Shown one piece after another: positions 1 through 5,533 of a DNA stretch of 7,549 nucleotides. Source of the DNA: an uncultured Bacilli bacterium (GTDB lineage: Bacteria > Bacillota_I > Bacilli_A > RF39 > UBA660); the NCBI GenBank assembly GCA_947625315.1, contig CANQOE010000056.1, positions 1-7,549 on the forward strand, read 5' to 3'. A model generated the notes under the pieces. It did not search any database and was not told where the DNA came from. It worked only from the letters and a program-made list of their open reading frames with translations. The position numbers and the translations under genes were made by a program. The first letter of the stretch is position 1; each line of letters begins with the position of its first letter.

Positions 1-26
1 AATTTTATTCCTTTATCTTTTTTCAT
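1..26 (-). CDS. 5' start of an unidentified leftward gene (partial)
   Basis: Only the first eight complete codons are in the window, reading M-K-K-D-K-G-I-K, with the rest off the left edge. The ATG at 26-24 is preceded at 7 nt by AGGGAG (39-34) and, further up, by a near-consensus promoter at 96-68. These signals, rather than the coding sequence, support a real gene. It diverges from the HTH regulator at 172 and shares its intergenic region and operator-like dyad, so it is a plausible target of that regulator. The product cannot be named from eight residues. Confidence 0.55.
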
Positions 27-51
27 ATATATTCTCCCTATCTTTAATTTT

Positions 52-80
52 CCTAGTTTATAGTTAAATTATACACTAGG
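52..80. promoter_or_regulatory. Operator-like inverted repeat in the divergent intergenic region
   Basis: The left arm CCTAGTTTATA (52-62) and right arm TATACACTAGG (70-80) are complementary at 10 of 11 positions, with a 7-bp spacer. The centre-to-centre spacing of the arms (18 bp) suits two major grooves on one DNA face. The dyad covers the -10 box and probable start site of the leftward promoter. The neighbouring gene encodes an XRE/Cro-type DNA-binding protein, so this is the natural candidate for its binding site. Binding itself is inferred. Confidence 0.5.
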
Positions 81-96
81 TAACTGATAAAGTCAA
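68..96 (-). promoter_or_regulatory. Vegetative promoter of the leftward edge gene
   Basis: On the minus strand TTGACT (96-91) and TATAAT (73-68) are separated by exactly 17 bp, which is nearly the SigA consensus. Transcription would begin near 61 and run into the SD at 39-34 and the ATG at 26. The -10 box lies inside the right arm of the dyad at 52-80, so a protein bound there would block this promoter. Confidence 0.8.
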
Positions 97-171
97 TAAA
101 ATTATAGATATTTCTGACAATATATTTTTTATTTTAGTAGTTAATGAGAAAATTATTTTGGTGAACAAACT

Positions 172-636
172 ATGTTTAATACAAATATTATAAAAGAAAT
201 AAGAAATAAAAATAATAAAACGCAAAGTGAAGTAGCTAAAGATTTAAATGTTACCAGAAGTAGTTATGCTATGTGGGAAAGTAATAATAATATTTTTCCT
301 TTAAAAAGATTATTAGATTTTTGTGAAATATTTAATGTTTCTTTAGATTATATATTTGGATTAAACAAAAATAATTATCTTATTAAAGAAAAAATAAATT
401 ATGATAAAATAAAAATGAGATTTAAAGAATTTAGAAAAAATAATAATTTAACTCAAGAGATGGTTACAGCATTTTTACATATAGATCAACCAACTTGGAG
501 TATATATGAACGCGGTAAAAGTTTAATTGGCACTCCTTTTTTATATATGATCTGTAAAAAATATAATGTTAGTGCTGATTATTTATTGGGTAGAGTTGAT
601 TTTGATTATTTAAGCAAATTAAAAGCACCAATTTGA
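172..636 (+). CDS. Tandem XRE/Cro-C1-type helix-turn-helix regulator
   Basis: A 154-residue predicted DNA-binding transcription regulator made of two consecutive HTH_3 (Cro/C1) domains and little else. Domain 1 spans about residues 5-64, with the usual T17-Q18 turn, W35-E36 and the S-L-D-Y-I-F-G ending. Domain 2 spans about 79-141, with L93-T94-Q95, Y112-E113-R-G and S-A-D-Y-L-L-G-R. No ligand, peptidase or dimerisation domain is visible. The ATG is supported by GGTGA at 160-164, 7 nt upstream; no convincing + strand promoter was found, the best being a CTGACA at 114-119 without a good -10. The gene diverges from the edge gene, with a dyad between them, and is likely a local repressor. It stops at TGA. 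Its target and any inducing signal are unknown. Confidence 0.85.
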   Translation: MFNTNIIKEIRNKNNKTQSEVAKDLNVTRSSYAMWESNNNIFPLKRLLDFCEIFNVSLDYIFGLNKNNYLIKEKINYDKIKMRFKEFRKNNNLTQEMVTAFLHIDQPTWSIYERGKSLIGTPFLYMICKKYNVSADYLLGRVDFDYLSKLKAPI

Positions 637-641
637 TGCTT
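623..641 (-). terminator. Candidate terminator of the leftward operon, between convergent genes
   Basis: On the minus strand AAGCATCA and TGGTGCTT pair over 8 bp (one U-G wobble) around a 3-nt loop, followed by TTAATTT. The stem takes in part of the ytxH-like TAA stop (642-640). On the plus strand the same bases form a weaker stem with one C-A mismatch followed by T-rich sequence, so partial two-way action is possible. The U tract is short and interrupted, hence the moderate confidence. Confidence 0.4.
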
Positions 642-1086
642 ATTTAGTTTTCTTTCTTTTTTTAGGAGTTTCTTTTTCAGGTTCATCTTTTAATTTAGCG
701 GTAATACTTTCTAAAGCTTTAATAGTAGAAGCTTTAACTTCTCTAGCGGCACTTTCAATTACAGGTGTACCTTTTTTAACAGCATATGCTACTAAATCAT
801 CGGCTTTAGCTTTAATTTTTTTAGCTCCGGCTTTAATATTTTCGGCAACAGTTTCTTTATCTAAATTTTTTAAATCTTCTTTAATTTCTTTAACTTTCTT
901 TTCAATAGCTTCTTTAACATCTTTGGCTTTAATATTTTTAACTTTTTCTAATAAATCATCAGCTTTTTCTTTTAGTTCTTGACGAGTTTCTTTACCACTT
1001 TTGGGGGCAAATAAAACTCCTAAACCTACTCCTACTCCTAAACCTAATAATAATTTGCCTAAACCACTTTTTTCTTTTTTACTCAT
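640..1086 (-). CDS. ytxH: YtxH-like protein (general-stress/envelope-associated family)
   Basis: A 148-residue protein. Residues 8-26 form a Gly-rich hydrophobic segment (G-L-G-K-L-L-L-G-L-G, then alternating V-G/L-G), followed by F-A-P-K-S-G-K-E-T-R (26-35), the hallmark of the YtxH family. The remainder is a long Lys/Glu/Ala-rich helical region with probable coiled coil and a very basic tail (K-K-R-K-K-T-K). This suggests a membrane-inserted N-terminus with a charged cytoplasmic helix. Family members belong to the SigB stress regulon in Bacillus, but their biochemical role is unsettled. It is the last gene of the operon. Its ATG overlaps the end of the upstream YtxG-like gene by 8 nt, with GAGG-type SD sequence inside that gene, so translational coupling is likely. 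The ytxG-ytxH order matches B. subtilis ytxGHJ; no ytxJ is present. Confidence 0.85.
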   Translation of the reverse strand: MSKKEKSGLGKLLLGLGVGVGLGVLFAPKSGKETRQELKEKADDLLEKVKNIKAKDVKEAIEKKVKEIKEDLKNLDKETVAENIKAGAKKIKAKADDLVAYAVKKGTPVIESAAREVKASTIKALESITAKLKDEPEKETPKKRKKTK

Positions 1087-1378
1087 TTTCCTCTTCCTCT
1101 TTCTTTCTCTTATCTTTCTTTTTAAAAAATAATTTAGATGCTACTTTAGAAATACCATCAACTATTTTATCCGTAATGGAAACAATCTTATCGGTAGTAA
1201 AATCAATTATTTGAAATAAACCATTTAGAGATTCGACTTTTTCGTTGACATCATCAACTACTTTTTCGACTTTATTCATTGTTTTAATTGATTTAACTGC
1301 TAGAACTATACCAATAATTAATATTATTATTATTAAAATATATATGATTATTGGTAAAAATTTTAACCAAAATTCCAC
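1079..1378 (-). CDS. ytxG: YtxG-like (DUF948-type) single-pass membrane protein
   Basis: A 99-residue protein with one strong transmembrane segment (about residues 5-28, rich in I/L), then A-V-K-S-I-K-T-M-N-K-V and a helical, probably coiled-coil stretch with N-E-K-V-E-S-L-N-G-L-F, and a highly charged K/E tail. This layout and the downstream YtxH-like gene point to the DUF948/YtxG family. The start is the GTG at 1378-1376, because AGGAGG (1390-1385) sits 6 nt upstream. A longer in-frame ATG at 1414 would run inside the preceding gene and read through this SD, so I reject it. The upstream gene stops one base before the GTG. The family link rests on architecture and synteny, as the protein is shorter than B. 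subtilis YtxG. Confidence 0.75.
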   Translation of the reverse strand: MEFWLKFLPIIIYILIIIILIIGIVLAVKSIKTMNKVEKVVDDVNEKVESLNGLFQIIDFTTDKIVSITDKIVDGISKVASKLFFKKKDKRKKEEEENE

Positions 1379-1379
1379 T

Positions 1380-2186
1380 TTATTCCTCCTCTCTATTCTC
1401 GTACATTGAATCAATTAAATCAAATAAATCACTTTCATTTTCTGATTCCTCTAAATCTTCTTTATCTAAGTTATTTAGAGGTTCATCATCAATGACTTCA
1501 GGGACATCTTCTTCCTCTTTAGTTTTTTGATCTAATTCATCTAAAGATATAATTTCATCACTACTATCATTTAATAATTCATCAATAGTACGCATTTTTT
1601 CTAATTTTTCTTCTAATATTTTATTATCTTCTGCAGGTTCTTCAGGGATTAATACTTCTTCTTTAACTTCTTCTTTAGGTTCGCCAAAAGCTTTTTTACG
1701 TACATCTTCAATATCTAATCTTTGAGAACGACTATCAGAACGACTAGTAATTTCTTCAGGCGTATAATTTTTATCTAAAATACCATATACAGGGCTAATA
1801 ATGGGAGACGGTTTAAACTTTTTAACTGGTTCTTCTTTACGAGGAATTTCAACTTTTGGTTTATTATATTTTTCCCGACTTAAAACATTATTATTTTTAG
1901 GAACAGAAGTTGGTTTAGAAACACGATCAAATTCTTCTTCATCAAAAGCTGGGAAATTAAAGGTTCTTTCGCTTTTAAAGATTTCTCTTTCACTAACTTC
2001 TTCGATATCTTTTTTAGGTAATTCTTTGGTTTCAACTTTTTCTTCTTCTTTAGAAGAACTATAAAAAGCAAAATGTTCATTATTTTTAGGTAATTCTTTT
2101 TTCTCGGTTTCTTTTTTTTCAATAACTGGTATTTCTACTTCCTCTTCTTCAAATAATATGTTTTTTAATTTACTCATTAAGCCCAT
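1380..2186 (-). CDS. Acidic, probably disordered protein with conserved-looking motif islands
   Basis: A 268-residue protein dominated by Glu, Asp, Lys, Ser and Pro, with no signal peptide or transmembrane segment, so it is probably cytoplasmic and mostly disordered. Four stretches stand out from the low complexity. They are an amphipathic N-terminus (M-S-K-L-K-N-I-L-F, 4-12), a hydrophobic core around residues 124-141 containing P-S-P-I-I-S-P-V-Y-G-I-L-D-K-N-Y, a segment L-D-I-E-D-V-R-K-K-A-F-G (157-168), and a C-terminal D-L-F-D-L-I-D-S-M-Y (253-262). These look like docking motifs joined by charged linkers. The ATG at 2186 has AAGGTG 6 nt upstream; a second ATG at 2177 is less well placed. 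It lies between the lipoprotein and the ytxG-like gene, suggesting an envelope-linked scaffold or adaptor role. I do not recognise a named family. Confidence 0.75.
   Translation of the reverse strand: MGLMSKLKNILFEEEEVEIPVIEKKETEKKELPKNNEHFAFYSSSKEEEKVETKELPKKDIEEVSEREIFKSERTFNFPAFDEEEFDRVSKPTSVPKNNNVLSREKYNKPKVEIPRKEEPVKKFKPSPIISPVYGILDKNYTPEEITSRSDSRSQRLDIEDVRKKAFGEPKEEVKEEVLIPEEPAEDNKILEEKLEKMRTIDELLNDSSDEIISLDELDQKTKEEEDVPEVIDDEPLNNLDKEDLEESENESDLFDLIDSMYENREEE
1385..1390 (-). promoter_or_regulatory. Shine-Dalgarno that fixes the GTG start of the YtxG-like gene
   Basis: AGGAGG read on the minus strand lies 6 nt before the GTG at 1378 and inside the last codons (R-E-E-E) of the upstream acidic protein. 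It is the strongest start signal nearby and decides the 99-residue form over the longer 111-residue frame. Confidence 0.8.
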
Positions 2187-2200
2187 ATGTTACACCTTCC

Positions 2201-2833
2201 TTAATTTATATAATCAGGATCATGATTAGTTTGTTCTTCACTTTCTTCATCACTAAATCCTAAATAATTTTCGCGACCAATTACTTCAAAGATATTAAAA
2301 CTTTCTTCGGTAGTATTAAATTCTTCTTGAGCTAAAGTATTAGCTATTACATTATCATTATACGTAATAGAGGCTAAAATGCTCATAGCATATGCAAGAC
2401 TATCTTTTATATCATCTTCATATACTACTACTTCTATTTTAGCATAATTATACATAATTTCAAGCAAATATTGGTTATTTTTATAATTATTTATTTCTAT
2501 ATAGCCAAATAAATCACCTTTAATTATTTGTCTGGAAAAGTAAGCTTGAGGATTTTCTTCGTAAGTAAATTTAACTTGATTATGATAACTTACTAAATCA
2601 ACATATAAATAATAATTATAACGATTAGATATTATAACATCATTATATGGTTTACTTTCTTTAATACTTAAACCTTTAGCTAAATAATAACGATAGCCTA
2701 AACGATTAATATTTTTCGTAGTCATTTCACTATTTAAGCTATTATATATAATATCCTCAAATAAATCATTTTTTATACTAGTACAACCACATAATAATAT
2801 GAGGATAATACCTAGTAGGAATACTCTTTTCAT
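2201..2833 (-). CDS. Predicted lipoprotein of unknown function
   Basis: A 210-residue protein with a classic lipoprotein signal: M-K-R, a hydrophobic core V-F-L-L-G-I-I-L-I-L-L, and a lipobox L14-C15-G16-C17, so Cys17 should be lipidated and the rest lie outside the membrane. The unusual residue is Cys at -2. The body (about 24-170) is Tyr/Asn-rich with alternating hydrophobics (Y-Y-L-Y-V-D-L-V-S-Y, G-Y-I-E-I-N, E-I-M-Y-N-Y-A-K-I-E-V-V-V), suggesting a compact mixed alpha/beta domain, and ends in an acidic tail. The start is firm: AGGAGG (2844-2839) is 5 nt before the ATG. It is the first gene of the four-gene operon, and its stop is 14 bp before the acidic protein. No enzyme motif is visible. 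Confidence 0.85.
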   Translation of the reverse strand: MKRVFLLGIILILLCGCTSIKNDLFEDIIYNSLNSEMTTKNINRLGYRYYLAKGLSIKESKPYNDVIISNRYNYYLYVDLVSYHNQVKFTYEENPQAYFSRQIIKGDLFGYIEINNYKNNQYLLEIMYNYAKIEVVVYEDDIKDSLAYAMSILASITYNDNVIANTLAQEEFNTTEESFNIFEVIGRENYLGFSDEESEEQTNHDPDYIN

Positions 2834-2854
2834 TTTATCCTCCTACATTTAATA

Positions 2855-2883
2855 ATTATATCGAAATTTTAAGAAAAAATCAA
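2855..2883 (-). promoter_or_regulatory. Vegetative promoter of the lipoprotein-YtxG-YtxH operon
   Basis: On the minus strand TTGATT (2883-2878) and TATAAT (2860-2855) lie 17 bp apart. The predicted transcript starts near 2848, just before the AGGAGG at 2844-2839, giving a very short leader. No other promoter is evident inside the tightly packed operon, so this one probably serves all four genes. A SigB-type sequence was not seen, although ytxGH is SigB-controlled in Bacillus. Confidence 0.8.
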
Positions 2884-2910
2884 TTATATTTTTACATAAG
2901 TTAAATTTTG

Positions 2911-5088
2911 TTAATTTAGAGGATTTAAATCTATTTCTATATAAGCTTCTTTATTAGAAGCAAAGATTTGTTCTAATTCTTTTAAAGTAGTTTCTAAATT
3001 AGGACATTTTTGGTATTTTATTGTAATACTAAAACGATATATATTTTTAATCCGGAAATTATAAGCTGTTGTAGGTCCTAAAATAATTATTTCATCTTTT
3101 AGTTTAGATTTTAAATAACGAGCTACTTTCGTGGCATTTAGGCTAGCTAAAGTATAATCTTTACTGCAAACTTTAATATTAACTAAATAATAATAGGGAG
3201 GATATTTTAATAATTGACGAATTGGCATTTGTTCTTTATAGAAACCTAAATAATCTTGTTTTTGAACCCATTTAATGGTATTATTATGGGGATTAAAAGT
3301 TTGAATAATAACTACTCCTTTTTTTTGAGCACGACCTGAACGACCCGAAGCTTGCATCAATAATTGAAAGGTACGTTCACTACTGCGAAAATCAGGTATA
3401 TTTAAAGAAGTATCGGCATTTATAATACCCACGACTGTACACTCAGGGAAATCTAAGCCTTTACTAATCATTTGGGTACCTAATAAAATATCTGATTCAT
3501 GATTCGTAAACGATTTAATAATTTGTTCATAAGAACCTTTTTTACGGGTTGTATCATGATCCATACGCGTTATTTTAGCTTCAGGATATTTTTGATGTAA
3601 TATATCTTCGAGTTTTTCGGTGCCCATTCCTAAATAATTTAGAGCTTTTTCTTGGCATTTAGGACAAACATTATGTTTTAGAGTAGTATACCCACAGTAG
3701 TGGCACCTTAGAGAATTACTATTTTTATGATATATTAGAGAAATATCACAATGAGGACATTTATAAGTATAGCCACAGTTACTACAAGTAATAATAGTCG
3801 AGTATCCCCTTCTATTTAATAAGAGAATAATTTGTTCACAATTTGCTAAAGCTTTCTTAATATGTTTATCTAAACTTTCGGAAATAATAAAATGACGTTT
3901 AGCTAATTCTTCTTGCATATCCACGATTTCAATCTCGGGCACTAAAGCATTATTGGCTCGATTTTTTAAAGTTAAAAGTTGATAGACATTTTTTTGAGCG
4001 CGAGCCATAGCTTCAAATGAAGGAGTAGCACTTCCTAATAAAAGAGGACAATTGTGATATTTACTGCGCCATTTAGCAATATCTAGGGCATTATAACGCG
4101 GAGTTGTATCTTGTTTAAAAGTTTCCGAATGTTCTTCATCAATAATAATTAAGCCAATATTGGTTAAAGGAGCAAAGATAGCCGAGCGGGTTCCAATGAC
4201 AATTTTAACTTCCCCTTTTAAAATCTTTAAATATTCGTCATATTTTTCGGCTTTAGAAAGACCACTGTGGAGAATAGCAACATTTTCTCCAAAATAATCA
4301 TAAAAAATTTTAATAATTTGCTCGGTTAAACTAATCTCGGGAACAAGTAATAAAGCAGTCTTCCCTTCTTTAATTATTTCTTTAATTAAATTGAGATAGA
4401 CAAGAGTTTTACCACTTCCCGTAATACCATATAAAAGAAAGGTTTGTTTTTGGTTAAAACTATTTTTTATAGTCGTAAATACTTTTTGTTGGTCAGGATT
4501 TAGTTCTTTATGAATCACTTCTTTAGAAGTATTATTTAAGCGATATTTTTGAACCATTTCAATCGTTATAAAGCCTAATTTTTCTAATGTTTTAACAGGA
4601 GTACTTTCAAATTCACTTTTAAGAATTCTTTTTTCTTCAATTAGACGACTTAAAATTTGACTAGCTTTACTATGATGTGTTTCAATATATTCTTGAACTT
4701 TTAAATTATTTTCTTTTAAAACAATATATTTTTCATAATAAGCATAGTTACTTTTTTGATCTTTTATTTTAAGAGCACTAGGTAACATTGTTTGGTAAGC
4801 CATGATTAAATTACATAAAGTTATGCGTTTTAAATATAAACCTAAATTTAAAAGTTCTTTATTTAATACTAAAAATGGGTCTTCAATACGAGCAATTTTT
4901 TTTAGTTCGCGTTTTTCGTGATACTCATTGGTTATTTTTAAAACTACAGCATGAATTAAACTTTTATTAAAAGGGACTAAGACTTTCATACCGACTTTTA
5001 TCGTATCTTGTAAATTTGAGGGTATTTCATAGGTGAAGGCTTTATCTAAACTTTTAATAGGATATTCAATAACACAATAAGCATACAT
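2911..5088 (-). CDS. priA: Primosomal protein N' (PriA replication-restart helicase)
   Basis: A 725-residue superfamily 2 DNA helicase that recognises stalled forks and loads the replicative helicase. The N-terminal DNA-binding part starts V-I-E-Y-P-I-K-S-L-D-K-A-F-T-Y. Helicase motifs follow in order: Walker A G-I-T-G-S-G-K-T (221-228), T-R-S-A (300-303), DEEH box (317-320), G-S-A-T (352-355), G-T-Q-M-I-S-K-G-L-D-F (537-547) and Q-A-S-G-R-S-G-R (579-586). Eight cysteines (435, 438, 444, 447, 462, 465, 475, 478) form the two zinc sites typical of PriA. The length is normal for the family and nothing is missing. AGGAGG at 5102-5097, 8 nt from the ATG, confirms the start. It is transcribed alone from its own promoter, without the coaBC/def/fmt neighbours often seen in Bacillota, at least within this window. 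Confidence 0.97.
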   Translation of the reverse strand: MYAYCVIEYPIKSLDKAFTYEIPSNLQDTIKVGMKVLVPFNKSLIHAVVLKITNEYHEKRELKKIARIEDPFLVLNKELLNLGLYLKRITLCNLIMAYQTMLPSALKIKDQKSNYAYYEKYIVLKENNLKVQEYIETHHSKASQILSRLIEEKRILKSEFESTPVKTLEKLGFITIEMVQKYRLNNTSKEVIHKELNPDQQKVFTTIKNSFNQKQTFLLYGITGSGKTLVYLNLIKEIIKEGKTALLLVPEISLTEQIIKIFYDYFGENVAILHSGLSKAEKYDEYLKILKGEVKIVIGTRSAIFAPLTNIGLIIIDEEHSETFKQDTTPRYNALDIAKWRSKYHNCPLLLGSATPSFEAMARAQKNVYQLLTLKNRANNALVPEIEIVDMQEELAKRHFIISESLDKHIKKALANCEQIILLLNRRGYSTIITCSNCGYTYKCPHCDISLIYHKNSNSLRCHYCGYTTLKHNVCPKCQEKALNYLGMGTEKLEDILHQKYPEAKITRMDHDTTRKKGSYEQIIKSFTNHESDILLGTQMISKGLDFPECTVVGIINADTSLNIPDFRSSERTFQLLMQASGRSGRAQKKGVVIIQTFNPHNNTIKWVQKQDYLGFYKEQMPIRQLLKYPPYYYLVNIKVCSKDYTLASLNATKVARYLKSKLKDEIIILGPTTAYNFRIKNIYRFSITIKYQKCPNLETTLKELEQIFASNKEAYIEIDLNPLN

Positions 5089-5108
5089 AAAAGTTACCTC
5101 CTAATTTA

Positions 5109-5137
5109 ATTATAACGTGTTTTAAATAAGTTAGCAA
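5109..5137 (-). promoter_or_regulatory. priA promoter
   Basis: On the minus strand TTGCTA (5137-5132) and TATAAT (5114-5109) are separated by 17 bp. The start site would fall near 5102, at the Shine-Dalgarno itself, giving an almost absent leader. The same crowding of promoter, SD and ATG is seen for the lipoprotein and rubrerythrin genes. Confidence 0.75.
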
Positions 5138-5217
5138 CTAAAAAAATTAAGGGAAAAGAAATTTTTTAGAAAATTTAGCACCAATGCTCAAACTTTTGCT
5201 CCACCAATCGACAAATT

Positions 5218-5245
5218 TAGACATCCCCTTGTGCTATTCTATAAA
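5218..5245 (+). promoter_or_regulatory. Promoter of the truncated PD-(D/E)XK gene
   Basis: TAGACA (5218-5223) and TATAAA (5240-5245) lie 16 bp apart, each matching the SigA box at 5 of 6 positions. The predicted start near 5252 precedes the extended SD at 5256-5265. The surrounding segment, about 5178-5235, is visibly less AT-rich than other intergenic DNA here and may be part of the original mobile gene unit. Confidence 0.5.
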
Positions 5246-5255
5246 ACTTGAAAGG

Positions 5256-5265
5256 AAGGAGGTGA
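5256..5265 (+). promoter_or_regulatory. Extended Shine-Dalgarno that sets a TTG start
   Basis: AAGGAGGTGA is a 10-base perfect complement to the 16S rRNA tail. It lies 8 nt before the TTG at 5274, which opens the recognisable PD-(D/E)XK reading. An upstream in-frame ATG at 5184 lies before the promoter and is not credible. Confidence 0.7.
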
Positions 5266-5476
5266 TTTTTATTTTGAAAACTCTTATTAAAGATGATTTT
5301 ATCCCTTTAACTGATGATATTTTATTTAAACATATTTTTGGTTCTAGTAAAAATACGAAATTTATTGAAGACTTTTTAGAATGTTATTTTAATTATCCTA
5401 AAGGTTATTTAAAGAATAAAGTTAAAGTCAATAGTGAAGCTTTAATTGATAAACTTAATTATCATAGATTGGTGAC

Positions 5477-5501
5477 TTTACACAAAGTTTTTTACACTCT
5501 C
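5477..5501. repeat. IS256-like terminal inverted repeat remnant (tentative)
   Basis: Read on the minus strand the 25 bases begin GAGAGTGTAAAA and end CTTTGTGTAAA. This resembles the terminal repeats of IS256-family (Mutator-type) elements, which begin GA and end in GTGTAAA. It sits exactly where the PD-(D/E)XK frame stops resembling its family. No transposase or second end is present, so this would be a solo relic. A related sequence, TTTGAGTGTA, recurs at 5524-5515. The resemblance is from memory and weak evidence alone. Confidence 0.3.
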
Positions 5502-5533
5502 AAAGAAATATTTATACACTCAAATACTTCTTT
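5502..5533 (-). terminator. Weak candidate terminator hairpin after sigG
   Basis: On the minus strand AAAGAAGTATTT (5533-5522) pairs with AAATATTTCTTT (5513-5502) over 12 bp with one G-U wobble and an 8-nt loop. It begins inside the sigG stop codon. The stem is nearly all A-U and no U run follows it except the UUUCUUU that forms the stem itself, so termination would be weak. Confidence 0.3.

Noticed and set aside
100..171. + strand promoter for the HTH gene
   Set aside because: CTGACA at 114-119 has no acceptable -10 box at 16-18 bp, and other TATA-like strings here have no -35 partner.
1079..1414. Longer YtxG-like form starting at the ATG at 1414
   Set aside because: It lies inside the upstream gene and would translate through the AGGAGG that serves the GTG at 1378; its extra 12 residues are charged and precede the membrane segment unnaturally.
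1801..2064. Open frame of 87 codons on the + strand opposite the acidic protein gene
   Set aside because: It is Ser/Leu-rich because it mirrors Glu/Lys-rich codons of the opposite strand, has no Shine-Dalgarno and shows no domain; it is an antisense shadow.
1880..2122. Open frame of 80 codons on the - strand inside the acidic protein gene
   Set aside because: A frame-shifted copy of the A-rich coding strand giving runs of Lys; no start signal and fully contained in the real gene.
2884..2910. Possible terminator after priA (TAAATT and AATTTA repeats)
   Set aside because: The stem is only six A-T pairs with no U tract; such matches are expected by chance at this base composition, and the region is explained by the lipoprotein promoter.
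5184..5273. Upstream extension of the PD-(D/E)XK remnant from the ATG at 5184
   Set aside because: It precedes the promoter and the SD, and the added residues do not resemble the family.
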